Position numbers and translations under genes: made by a program. Below, one piece after another: positions 35,841 through 43,839 of a stretch of DNA of 64,000 nucleotides. The number at the start of each line of letters is the position of its first letter. Position 1 is the first letter of the stretch. Source of the stretch: Paenibacillus sp. ACRRX (GTDB lineage: Bacteria > Bacillota > Bacilli > Paenibacillales > Paenibacillaceae); NCBI RefSeq assembly GCF_022346885.1, contig NZ_JAKRNK010000003.1, forward strand, positions 310,001-374,000, in the 5' to 3' direction. The notes beneath the pieces are model-generated. The model was not told where the DNA came from. It searched no databases and saw only the letters and a program-made list of their open reading frames with translations.

Positions 35841-36491
35841 GATTCCAGCATCTTGAAATTTGATTTATTTGTGTTATTATCCTCATATCAACTAAAAAAG
35901 CGCTTTCATTTGCAGGAGTTGTCCAAAAAGATAACCGCTATTATTTTCTTGCAATTTATCTTCTAGCAAGAGAATTGCAGACTTGAGGGAACAATCCTTA
36001 TCACACTACAATCAGGATTGCACGATAGCATGCAAGTTCCAGCACTCCAATGAACACACCTGTAATATTCCAACATACCGTGCAACCACTCCACGGCTCG
36101 ACACATATACGTTAACTACACCTAGCTGTACGTATGACTCATCATCGACTGTCCACACCATTTCGCCTGCTGCTCTCAGTTGTCCTACACAATTTGACTC
36201 ACAACATGACTCTGTTTCCACATCGCAATCATGTCTTTTCTAAATGCTTATTTATTTTGGTTCTCGATTTCAAGTTCAGTTAGTAATGCAATTAGTACGG
36301 CATTCTTAAAGGAGGTGATGCTACCTAGTTGTGCCGCTTATGCAGAAATGAATAAATATTTATCCAAAGAGGGGTATACAGTCAGCAGGATCAGTCCTCA
36401 TTTCGCCGACTCCGAGTTCACGCATCAGCTTGAATGGTAGCCTTGTCCATCTTTCACGCTTAAACAAATTTGAATGCGGGAGTGTTAAGAA
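35841..36491. other. Intergenic region upstream of sugar ABC operon
   Basis: No convincing gene. Apart from the cre-like site, it contains TGCAATT and AATTGCA inverted repeats near 35951-35978 and a perfect Shine-Dalgarno sequence AAAGGAGGTGAT at 36308-36319. The reading frame from ATG 36318 is only 40 codons and its site is two bases away, so translation is doubtful. Confidence 0.4.
35895..35908. promoter_or_regulatory. Possible CcpA (cre) site
   Basis: AAAAAGCGCTTTCA, on the other strand TGAAAGCGCTTTTT, resembles the catabolite-responsive element consensus with its central CG and flanking AAA/TTT. It lies 580 bases before the sugar-binding protein gene, and one half-site is poor. Control of the operon is inferred. 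Confidence 0.4.
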
Positions 36492-37850
36492 ATGAAAAAA
36501 AGGTTGACGTTATTGATGATCGTTGCACTTATGGGAATGCTCACACTGGCAGGCTGCGGCGGTTCCAGCAAACCGGCTGATCCACCGAAGGAAGCCGGTG
36601 GCACTACGACACCAACTCCTGAACCTGAGAAAGCAGAGTCGTTCGACGTTGTTATCCGTCACATTAACGTACGCGACACCGCAAAAGCCATGCTGAAGCA
36701 GCTTGAAGAAGTCTCAGCAGCTACAGAGAAAGAAGTACCTGGGTTGAAATTCAAGTTGGATGGCGTTGAAGATACGGTGAACCGAGACGTAAAGCTGAAA
36801 GCCGAGATGACCAGCGGCACGCAGCCTCCATTGTTTAACTTATTTGGCGGAGATGATACGGTCAAATACGCAAAGGCAGGACGTTTGCTTGCGCTGAATG
36901 ATATCTTGACCGAACTTGGCATCGCTGACGCCTTCTTTAATTTAAGGGAATTCACAGTGGATGGAAAAATATATGGACTTCCCGAATCAGGATACATTGA
37001 GGGGTTCTTTTATAATAAAAAGCTATTTGAAGATGCTGGCGCAACTGTACCCAAAACTTGGGAAGAGTTGCTCGCTGTGTGTGAGGCACTCAAAGCAAAA
37101 GGCATCACGCCAATTGCAATGGGAGATGGCGCTGGCGATGGCTGGGTGGCCAACATGCTCGTGAACAGCCTGTTCGTGGGCCTTGGCGGCCCTGCACTGC
37201 AAGACGGCTTTGCTACAGGTACTACCAAGTGGACTGATCCTGCTGTCGTGGAGTCTTTAAAGCGTGTGCAGGATCTGAAAAACAAAGGTTATATCGACCC
37301 GAATGTGCTTGGTCTGAAGTATTCACAAGGCCAAGCCAACTTCTATACAGGCAAAGCAGCGATGCTGTTTGACGGCAGCTGGGCGGCCAATGCCATCACA
37401 GGCGACACTTCTACGGTCAAAGATGTATCCGGTTTCTTCCGTCTTCCTGACGTAGGCGGCCCTGGCGACGGCTTTATCAATGGCGGATGGTCCAATGGAT
37501 TTGGTGTCTCCGCCGATTTGAAGGAGAACGAATTAAAAGCGGTCAAAGCATTTATTAAAAACTGGTACAATGTAGAGCAACAAAAACGCAGCCTTATCGA
37601 ATCGAGCCGTATACCCGCAATGAAAGGGGTTAGCAACGTGGAAGGGGCAACAGAGCTTGTGAAATCATTGGGTGAATCCCAAGGCTCAGCCAAAGGTGCG
37701 TTCCCTGCATTCGATGCACTTGTTCAAAAGAGTGTGAAAGTAACGTTGGAGCAGACGGTACAAGAGTTGCTCGGCGGCAAAATAACACCGGAAAAAGCAG
37801 CAGAACGTATGCAGCAAGCGCAAGAGAAAGCTATTAAGGAAGGAAAGTAA
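36492..37850 (+). CDS. Carbohydrate ABC importer solute-binding lipoprotein
   Basis: 452-residue extracytoplasmic lipoprotein: signal peptide, lipobox TLAGC (Cys near residue 22), Pro/Glu/Thr-rich linker, then a family 1 sugar-binding fold with YGLPESGYIEGFFYNKKLF, VPKTWEELLAVC and MLFDGSWAANA. It captures a sugar or oligosaccharide that I cannot identify. GGGAG is about eight bases before the ATG. The two permease genes follow after a 100-base gap with a hairpin. No glycosidase is encoded nearby. Confidence 0.92.
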   Translation: MKKRLTLLMIVALMGMLTLAGCGGSSKPADPPKEAGGTTTPTPEPEKAESFDVVIRHINVRDTAKAMLKQLEEVSAATEKEVPGLKFKLDGVEDTVNRDVKLKAEMTSGTQPPLFNLFGGDDTVKYAKAGRLLALNDILTELGIADAFFNLREFTVDGKIYGLPESGYIEGFFYNKKLFEDAGATVPKTWEELLAVCEALKAKGITPIAMGDGAGDGWVANMLVNSLFVGLGGPALQDGFATGTTKWTDPAVVESLKRVQDLKNKGYIDPNVLGLKYSQGQANFYTGKAAMLFDGSWAANAITGDTSTVKDVSGFFRLPDVGGPGDGFINGGWSNGFGVSADLKENELKAVKAFIKNWYNVEQQKRSLIESSRIPAMKGVSNVEGATELVKSLGESQGSAKGAFPAFDALVQKSVKVTLEQTVQELLGGKITPEKAAERMQQAQEKAIKEGK

Positions 37851-37866
37851 TTTTCAACTTATGTAT

Positions 37867-37896
37867 CGGGAACCGCGGCTTGAGTTGTGGTTCCCG
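37867..37896 (+). terminator. Intra-operon hairpin after binding-protein gene
   Basis: CGGGAACC (37867-37874) pairs with GGTTCCCG (37889-37896), loop 14 bases, no T-run. Such structures after binding-protein genes usually stabilise the upstream mRNA or partly terminate, raising binding protein over permease. Confidence 0.6.
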
Positions 37897-37951
37897 GTTC
37901 TTACATTTCATCCCGGTTATGGCTCGATGCTCACCGGAACGTAGGAGATGA

Positions 37952-38842
37952 ATGATGAACAAGATACTCCGGAATCGTGTCGCTTATATGGTATTTGTCG
38001 TACCGGCTCTCGTGCTCTATATTACCTTTTATTTAATACCGCTATTTAAGTCTCTTCAATACTCGGTGACAAGTTGGGACGGCATTACGGATCCCGTTTA
38101 TAACGGTGTTGATAACTTTGTCCGTGCATTATCAGATGAAAAGTTTTGGGTCGCTTTTAAAAATAACATCTACTTTGTTCTGTTTTCCGTATTTATTCAA
38201 GTTCCCATTATTATTCTAGTCTCTATCCTAGTCAGCGGCGTAAAGCGCCTGCTCGACTTCTATAAGCTGACAGTATTTATGCCAAGCATTTTATCGACCG
38301 CGTCGATCGCAGTCATTTGGCAGTTCATTTATTCACCGGATGCAGGGCTGTTGAATCAAATCCTTAAAGCAGTAGGGCTGGAAACATGGACAAGATTGTG
38401 GCTGGGGGATGAGAAGACAGCCTTCCTGTCCGTACTGGTCACGAATGGCTGGCAGTGGACCGGGTTCTACATTGTACTTGTGCTCGCCGGCATATTTGCC
38501 ATTCCGAAGGAAATACTAGAAGCCGGCGAAATTGACGGGGCTGTGGGCTGGCGCAAGGCCTGGCTGCTGACGATTCCACTTATTCGTCCCGTCATTGTAG
38601 TGACGATGCTGCTATCCATCACTGGTGCCATGAAGGCGCTTGATATTGTACTCATTATGACGAATGGCGGGCCATTTGGCAGCTCGGAAGTAATGGCTAC
38701 TTACATGTATCAACAAGCCTACGCGCTTGGAGACTTCGGTTATGCAAATGCGATTGCCATTATCATTACCGTATTTACCGCCATACTTTCCCTCATCTAT
38801 CATCTCGTAAACAAGAAGACTTCGAAGGAGGCCGAATATTAA
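37952..38842 (+). CDS. Carbohydrate ABC importer permease (MalF/LplB type)
   Basis: 296-residue permease with six helices and EAA loop EAGEIDGAVGWRKAWLLTIP. Two adjacent ATG codons (37952, 37955) follow AGGAGATGA. Its stop codon overlaps the next start by one base. With the binding protein and second permease it forms an importer that must borrow an ATPase such as MsmX. Confidence 0.92.
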   Translation: MMNKILRNRVAYMVFVVPALVLYITFYLIPLFKSLQYSVTSWDGITDPVYNGVDNFVRALSDEKFWVAFKNNIYFVLFSVFIQVPIIILVSILVSGVKRLLDFYKLTVFMPSILSTASIAVIWQFIYSPDAGLLNQILKAVGLETWTRLWLGDEKTAFLSVLVTNGWQWTGFYIVLVLAGIFAIPKEILEAGEIDGAVGWRKAWLLTIPLIRPVIVVTMLLSITGAMKALDIVLIMTNGGPFGSSEVMATYMYQQAYALGDFGYANAIAIIITVFTAILSLIYHLVNKKTSKEAEY

Positions 38843-39672
38843 TGAAGCTCCGTGCCAACAATCGTATTCTGTCTCACGTCGTCCTTCTTGTATACGTAGT
38901 TATCGTTATATTTCCCTTACTATTTGTCTTTATTTCCTCATTTAAAAACAATACGGAAATATTTAACGATCCTTGGGGCTTGCCGTCTAAGCTGAGCTGG
39001 GACAACTATGCCAATGCGCTGTCCAGCTCACACATCGGCACTTACTTTGTCAACAGTCTCTACATCAGCATCGTATCAACCGTAACTACCATACTGTTAT
39101 CGACCGCTATCGCCTACGCGGTGACACGGATGAAGTTCCCTACATTAAGCAAGCTTGTCCTGGGCCTGCTGCTGTTGTCCATCTTAATTCCGCCTGCATC
39201 ACTGCTAATACCACTCTACATCATGATTAAAGATTTCGGTATTTATAATACGCCGTTTGCATTAATGATACCTTATGCCGCATTTGGCATTCCGCTTACT
39301 ACATTTGTGATTGCAGCCTTCCTAAAGTCGATGCCGTCTGAGCTAGAGGAGGCCGGTATTATGGACGGCTTATCAACATACGGCCTATTGGGTCGTATCG
39401 TCATTCCGTTAACGATGCCCACCTTGGTTACCGTGTTCATCCTTAATTTTATTGGCAACTGGAACGAATACATTCTAGCCAACCTATTCTTATCCAACCA
39501 GGAGCTGCGCACTCTTCCGGTTGCTGTCGTGTCGTTCGCTGATAAGTTTAATATGAACTACGGGGCACTGACTGCTGCCATTACAATCAGTGTCGTACCT
39601 GTCATTATTATTTACGGTATTCTGCAAAAACAAATTATCGAAGGGGTTACGGCCGGAAGTGTAAAAGGCTAA
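38842..39672 (+). CDS. Carbohydrate ABC importer permease (MalG type)
   Basis: 276-residue six-helix permease; EAA loop EAGIMDGLSTYGLLGRIVIP, C-terminal IIEGVTAGSVKG typical of this branch. Start overlaps the preceding stop (TAATG). Last gene of the operon, followed by a terminator. Confidence 0.93.
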   Translation: MKLRANNRILSHVVLLVYVVIVIFPLLFVFISSFKNNTEIFNDPWGLPSKLSWDNYANALSSSHIGTYFVNSLYISIVSTVTTILLSTAIAYAVTRMKFPTLSKLVLGLLLLSILIPPASLLIPLYIMIKDFGIYNTPFALMIPYAAFGIPLTTFVIAAFLKSMPSELEEAGIMDGLSTYGLLGRIVIPLTMPTLVTVFILNFIGNWNEYILANLFLSNQELRTLPVAVVSFADKFNMNYGALTAAITISVVPVIIIYGILQKQIIEGVTAGSVKG

Positions 39673-39697
39673 CCCTGCTGCGACTATAAGCTAGCAC

Positions 39698-39730
39698 AAA
39701 GCTGCTCCTAAGGGGGTGGCTTTTTATTTT
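39698..39730 (+). terminator. Intrinsic terminator of sugar ABC operon
   Basis: AAAGCTGCTCC (39698-39708) pairs, with GU pairs, to GGGGGTGGCTTT (39712-39723), followed by a T-rich run. Confidence 0.8.
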
Positions 39731-39960
39731 TCTCGGTTATGACTATTTCAGAATATTTATAACCATTTACGTGAAAACAGAGCTCATTTCTTACATTAAC
39801 AGTAAATATTAAACCTAAAACCAACGACGATCGGTTGCCCCGCAACAGATTGGGGATACTAAGCGTACTTACCTTTAAATTGTTTATGCAACACAAGCCA
39901 TTTACAAGTATGGCTGGAAGCGATATACTAGTGAACGTTTTGGTTAAAGGAGGTGGATTT
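39731..39960 (+). other. Leader region of potassium transporter gene
   Basis: About 230 bases without a gene. Two small stems are visible: CCCC with GGGG around 39839-39856, and AGCCAT with ATGGCT around 39897-39916. I compared it with the ydaO (cyclic di-AMP) riboswitch, which often precedes potassium transporter genes, and do not find the conserved core, so no riboswitch is called. Confidence 0.4.
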
Positions 39961-41310
39961 ATGGCATCTTGTTGGAACTATGTTGCCAGACAGTGGAAAA
40001 ATTGGACACCCTCGCGAGTATTAGTGGCAGGCTTTCTATTTTTAATCCTAATTGGAACTATACTGTTGAGGCTGCCAATCGCGGTCCACGACGGACATGC
40101 CATCGGTTGGGTTGACGCTCTCTTCATGGCTACTTCGGCGATATGCGTCACCGGATTAACAGTCGTGGATACAGCCTCCACGTTTACGATGTTCGGGGAA
40201 ATTGTCATAATCGTACTTGTTCAGATAGGCGGCATCGGATTTATGACAGTTGCTACACTATTTTATTTGATGCTAGGCAAAAAGATATCTCTACGTGAAC
40301 GGCTCATTTTACAAGAGGCCATGAATACAGATAGCATGGAAGGCATCGTACGGATTATCCGTAGAATTATAATATTTGTCGCCGTTATCCAAGCAAGCGC
40401 CGCACTGATTCTAGCTCTGCATTGGCTGCGCGAAATGCCGCTTAAGAAAGCTTTATACTACGGCTTATTTCATTCTGTATCGTTATTTAACAATGGGGGA
40501 TTAGACCTGTTTGGAAATAGCTTTCAAGCCTACGCGGACGATTTTTTGTTTAATATCATTGCATTCTTCCTCATTGTTTCAGGAGGATTGGGCTTTATTG
40601 TATTAGCTGAACTTTACGAATACCCAAGAAAACGAAAGTTTTCATTGCACTCTAAAGTTGTTTTGTCCATGACAGCTATCTTAATTGTAGTTGGGGCGGC
40701 TATGATATTTGTATTTGAATACACGAATCCAAATACGTTGCAGCCAATGTCTTTTGCCGGAAAGATCTATTCATCAGTCTTTCAATCCATATCCTCTCGT
40801 TCATCGGGTACAAGCACGGTTGATATTCAAGGCCTACGGCAGGTCACGCAATTTTTTATGGTTATTTTAATGTTCATTGGGGGCTCCCCAGGTTCCGCAG
40901 GTGGAGGTATCAAGACGACTACCTTTGCCATCCTAATCTGCGCCGTTGCAGCCATGCTTCGCGGACGTGAGGACGCAGTGCTGTTCCGTACCCGATTGTC
41001 CAAGGACCAAATCGTAAAGGCGCTTACGATTATTTTCCTTGCATTAATGATGGTGCTGTCAATCGCTATGCTCTTGGCTGTCACGGAACAAAAGCCGTTT
41101 TTAGAGATCTTGTTCGATACGACTTCAGCGGTCGCAACCGTTGGCCTGTCTATGGGATTAACACCAGAGTTGTCTGTATTCGGTAAACTGGTGTTTTGTG
41201 CAGCTATGTTTATCGGCAGATTGGGGCCCTTAACCCTTGCTTATGCATTGAATCGACGCAAGCCACAGTCACTGTATCGTTATCCAGAAGGCAAGATTAT
41301 GATAGGTTAG
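39961..41310 (+). CDS. TrkH/KtrB family potassium transporter
   Basis: 449-residue membrane subunit of a Ktr/Trk potassium uptake system, built of four membrane-pore-membrane units. Selectivity-filter loops contain the expected glycines: AICVTGLTVVD, SLFNNGGLDLF, SISSRSSGTSTVD and SAVATVGLSMG. The ATG at 39961 follows GGAGGTGGATTT; in-frame starts further upstream lie in the leader and lack ribosome binding sites. No KtrA/KtrC gene adjoins it, so the regulatory RCK subunit must be encoded elsewhere. A decayed potassium/proton antiporter operon lies 1.6 kb downstream. Confidence 0.93.
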   Translation: MASCWNYVARQWKNWTPSRVLVAGFLFLILIGTILLRLPIAVHDGHAIGWVDALFMATSAICVTGLTVVDTASTFTMFGEIVIIVLVQIGGIGFMTVATLFYLMLGKKISLRERLILQEAMNTDSMEGIVRIIRRIIIFVAVIQASAALILALHWLREMPLKKALYYGLFHSVSLFNNGGLDLFGNSFQAYADDFLFNIIAFFLIVSGGLGFIVLAELYEYPRKRKFSLHSKVVLSMTAILIVVGAAMIFVFEYTNPNTLQPMSFAGKIYSSVFQSISSRSSGTSTVDIQGLRQVTQFFMVILMFIGGSPGSAGGGIKTTTFAILICAVAAMLRGREDAVLFRTRLSKDQIVKALTIIFLALMMVLSIAMLLAVTEQKPFLEILFDTTSAVATVGLSMGLTPELSVFGKLVFCAAMFIGRLGPLTLAYALNRRKPQSLYRYPEGKIMIG

Positions 41311-41318
41311 ACACTTTA

Positions 41319-41350
41319 AAATAGGGGCCGAATTCCTTCGCCCCCTATTT
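41319..41350. terminator. Terminator of potassium transporter gene
   Basis: AAATAGGGGC (41319-41328) pairs with GCCCCCTATTT (41340-41350), nine bases after the stop codon; an A-rich 5' side and T-rich 3' side suit termination. Confidence 0.85.
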
Positions 41351-41390
41351 ATTCCTGTATAAAATGTTGATTATTCTAATATATTACAAA

Positions 41391-41419
41391 CGAAGTGGTC
41401 AAGTTCTGACCATTCTTCG
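41391..41419 (-). terminator. Terminator of coat-like gene
   Basis: CGAAG and TGGTCA (41391-41401) pair with TGACCA and CTTCG (41407-41419) with a two-base bulge and five-base loop; on the minus strand TTTGT follows. Located 27 bases after the stop of the Lys/Cys/His-rich gene. Confidence 0.65.
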
Positions 41420-41445
41420 GCATATGCGTGCGCATCAATCAACGA

Positions 41446-41790
41446 TTACTCTTTTACATGTTTATCTTCACAAATTTCATATACTACATACACCTTTTTA
41501 ACGTACTTCTTATGATCATGTTTTTTGCACTTTTGTTTCTTCTTGTCATCATGTTTGTCTTTGCATTTGTCTTCCTGCTTCTTTTTCTTCTTACAAGGAT
41601 CATGCTTGTGCTCTTTTTCTTTACATTTGTCCTCTTTCTTCTTCTCGCACGGATCGTGCTTCTTTTCTTTATGCTCGCATTCATCCTCATCCTCATAGTA
41701 TTCGTGCTTGTCCTCACAGGCAGGATGTATCTTCGGTCTGCAAGGATGACATTTATGACAATTACAACCCCCATAATATAATCTCGACAT
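41446..41790 (-). CDS. Lys/Cys/His-rich repeat protein, spore-coat-like
   Basis: About 114 residues of extreme composition: roughly a third Lys, with ten or more Cys and many His, Asp and Glu, and no hydrophobic core. The N-terminus MSRLYYGGCNCHKCHPC is Cys-rich, the middle has an imperfect 20-residue repeat built on HDPC followed by Lys/Glu and DKCK, and the C-terminus is KKVYVVYEICEDKHVKE. ATG at 41790 lies eight bases after AGGAGG. Composition suits a cross-linked spore coat or exosporium protein or a metal-chelating protein; I do not recognise the family. A mother-cell sigma promoter was not identified. Confidence 0.7.
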   Translation of the reverse strand: MSRLYYGGCNCHKCHPCRPKIHPACEDKHEYYEDEDECEHKEKKHDPCEKKKEDKCKEKEHKHDPCKKKKKQEDKCKDKHDDKKKQKCKKHDHKKYVKKVYVVYEICEDKHVKE

Positions 41791-42042
41791 TGTCCTCACC
41801 TCCTAGCAGGTCTACTACATCATATGAAAATGATGAGATAATGCGACAAGCAAAACTACCAGAGGATTCGTACATTTCATACATCTAATGGCCAACTTAA
41901 ATAAAATGTTTAATAGATTTGCACGTATTGGAACAGATCAGCACTGCATATCACGCATTGATAGGATACAATATTCATATTGTTCGTGTTTGACCCTTAA
42001 GGAAAGCAAAAAAAGATAAACTACATTTAGGAGGCCGTAACG

Positions 42043-42585
42043 ATGTCCAGGAAATCAAGAGGTTTAGTGCTTGTGTATACCGGAGACGGGAAAGGCAAAA
42101 CAACAGCAGCCGTCGGCTTAAGCGTACGTGCAGTAGGTAGAGGATTTAAGGTATTGATTCTACAATTCATTAAAAGTCCTAGCAGAACATATGGAGAGCA
42201 AATTGCATTGGAGAAAATAGGTGTGGAGGTACGTCAATTAGGGATTGGTTTTACGTGGTTGAAGACACCAGAGGAGCATCGGGAATCATTGGCTAAGGCC
42301 TGGTCTATCGCCAAGCAGGAAATTCAATCGGATCAGTATGACTTCATTATTTTGGATGAGTTAAACAACGCGCTTGCCATCGACAGCTTCCCAGTTGATG
42401 ATGTACTGCCGCTGTCTGAAGTTGTTGACGTTATACAAAAACGCCCGGAAAAACTAAATTTAATTATTACAGGCCGCTCTGCGTCACCAGCCGTAATAGC
42501 TGTTGCAGACTTGGTATCCGAGGTTCAGCCCGTTAAACATTATTACGACGAGGGCATTCCTGCTGTTCTTGGCTTGGAGTTCTGA
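42043..42585 (+). CDS. cobO: Corrinoid adenosyltransferase (CobO/BtuR type)
   Basis: 180-residue cytoplasmic enzyme that transfers the adenosyl group of ATP to cob(I)alamin or cob(I)yrinate diamide. The P-loop GDGKGKTTAAVG with RAVGRG after it, the Walker-B-like IILDELNNAL, and the C-terminal TGRSASPAVIAVADLVSEV and GIPAVLGLEF are the family signature. AGGAGG lies about seven bases before the ATG. It is an orphan: no other cobalamin genes adjoin it, and the upstream 250 bases show no cobalamin riboswitch. It may serve coenzyme salvage. Confidence 0.9.
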   Translation: MSRKSRGLVLVYTGDGKGKTTAAVGLSVRAVGRGFKVLILQFIKSPSRTYGEQIALEKIGVEVRQLGIGFTWLKTPEEHRESLAKAWSIAKQEIQSDQYDFIILDELNNALAIDSFPVDDVLPLSEVVDVIQKRPEKLNLIITGRSASPAVIAVADLVSEVQPVKHYYDEGIPAVLGLEF

Positions 42586-42594
42586 TTGAGGTAA

Positions 42595-42834
42595 TTAGAC
42601 AAGTACTTCACAGGCATTCCAATGTGCAGGTTCAATTTTAAGGATCGAAATTGCCTTTTTAACAGATTGCGTTCGGAATACTTTATTACAGTTTACTTGA
42701 ATTTGATCCTTGAGCACGAGGAACATGGGATCATTCGGCGTATGCGCATTATCCGTCAGTGCTACCGGGACGAACACGGAGTATAGCAAGGTTACGATGA
42801 TCGATAACACTATGGAATTTTTAATAATGTTCAT
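42595..42834 (-). CDS. Small exported protein of unknown function
   Basis: 79 residues. An N-terminal Lys followed by a hydrophobic stretch (residues 8-26) makes a signal peptide or membrane anchor; the mature part has two Cys (NCNK, NACE) that could form a disulfide. AGGAGGGG lies seven bases before the ATG, which is the main reason to believe it is expressed. No family recognised. It is downstream of the decayed antiporter operon on the same strand. Confidence 0.55.
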   Translation of the reverse strand: MNIIKNSIVLSIIVTLLYSVFVPVALTDNAHTPNDPMFLVLKDQIQVNCNKVFRTQSVKKAISILKIEPAHWNACEVLV

Positions 42835-42885
42835 CGTGTAACCCCTCCTGTTCGTTGCTTGGTCATCACATGTGGACGATTTCGA

Positions 42886-43326
42886 CTATTCGGTCGACGG
42901 TTTTGGTTTTACTTTGTCTTTTTTACGATCCCATTTGAAAATGGAATTTAAGAACATATACACGTATTTGGATTCTTTCGTTAAAAACGGTCCTAATATA
43001 GCCAGAATAAGCACATACAACGCGGCAAATGGCTGCAGCAGCTCTAACAAGCCCCCCGCTTTGCCGATGTTCGCCAATATGATGGACAACTCACCACGTG
43101 ACACTATCGTTAAGCCGACACCTAGTCTACCCAACAACTCAATAAGCGGAGCACTCTCAATAAACCGGAAATCAAACTCCCCAAACTTCGGAGCATGCGG
43201 GCCGACAGCCATTCCAATAAGGATATAGAACGGTATAACAGAGAACCTCAGCTTCGTTGATATCAGTCCCGCCAGAGCTACAAGGGCAACAACCAGACCA
43301 AGTTCGAGTACAACATGATCCATCAT
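42886..43326 (-). pseudogene. KhtU-type K+/H+ antiporter with large internal in-frame deletion
   Basis: The 146-codon frame joins the start of a CPA2 antiporter (LRFSVIPFYILIGMAVGPHA, then IELLGRLGV) directly to its end (GLTIVSRGELSIILANIGK, then FAALYVLILAILGP). In KhtU/YhaU proteins, about 390-410 residues long, these segments are separated by roughly 250-270 residues that carry most of the transport helices and the ion-binding residues. The join is seamless and in frame, so a short membrane protein could still be made, but it cannot be an antiporter. The preceding khtT-like gene is also broken. Confidence 0.85.
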
Positions 43327-43327
43327 A

Positions 43328-43720
43328 TCACTCCCCGCTCGTTAAAATATTTTTTAGTTTCTTTAATTGATGCCTTTCCCCGGCCACAACCAGCATGGAT
43401 TCTCCTACAAAGGAATAATCAGGCCCCGGATAAATTTTCTTCTCCGCATTTTTCTCAATAACGGCGATAATAGCCGCCCCCGTCTTCTGCCTTACATCAA
43501 GTCCACCGATTGTCTAGCCAATACAAGCTGCATGGCTATCAATCTTAAACCACTCAATAATCAGATCATCCAGGGCCACCTCAATGTTCTCAAGTGCTTT
43601 AGGCTTGTAGGACAACCCACCTACAATACCCGCAATCTGCCGCGCCTCATCATCGTCCAACGTCACCATAGAAACGCTGTCATCCGGATCTTCATAATCA
43701 AAGTGATATAAATTTCCTCC
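43328..43720 (-). pseudogene. KhtT-like regulatory subunit, truncated and with nonsense codon
   Basis: Minus-strand translation gives [34 protein letters not shown] and [18 protein letters not shown], then a TAG (43514-43516), then in the same frame [19 protein letters not shown] and [19 protein letters not shown] up to a TGA two bases before the antiporter remnant. The second part is a TrkA-C (RCK_C) domain that gates the KhtU antiporter. The Lys codon usual at the TAG position (CIGKTIG) differs by one base. The first 35 or so residues of the family are missing at the right edge, where the yhbD promoter region begins. Confidence 0.88.
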
Positions 43721-43756
43721 GTCTATAGACGTAGTATAATTCCGTCCGCAGGCGAC

Positions 43757-43804
43757 TTGTGTATCTAACGAAACAGTGTTACGATAATAACGAAACAGTG
43801 TTAC
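43757..43804 (+). promoter_or_regulatory. yhbD-bactofilin promoter with perfect tandem 17-bp repeats
   Basis: TAACGAAACAGTGTTAC occurs at 43766-43782 and again at 43788-43804, a 22-bp period (about two helical turns). TTGTGT (43757-43762) and TACGAT (43780-43785), 17 bases apart, form a plausible promoter: the first repeat fills its spacer and -10 box, the second covers the start region. The arrangement looks like two same-side operator sites. Confidence 0.6.
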
Positions 43805-43839
43805 ACTATCAAATATTACCGCTAAAGGAGGCTGCCGAA

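Noticed and set aside
35983-36243. 86-codon plus-strand frame rich in Ser, Thr and His
   Set aside because: No ribosome binding site, no family pattern, unlike the coding style of neighbours.
39731-39960. Possible ydaO (cyclic di-AMP) riboswitch before the potassium transporter
   Set aside because: The conserved core segments of that riboswitch are not present; only two short stems are seen.
42003-42042. Cobalamin riboswitch upstream of cobO
   Set aside because: The upstream region lacks the B12 box and is too short for the aptamer.
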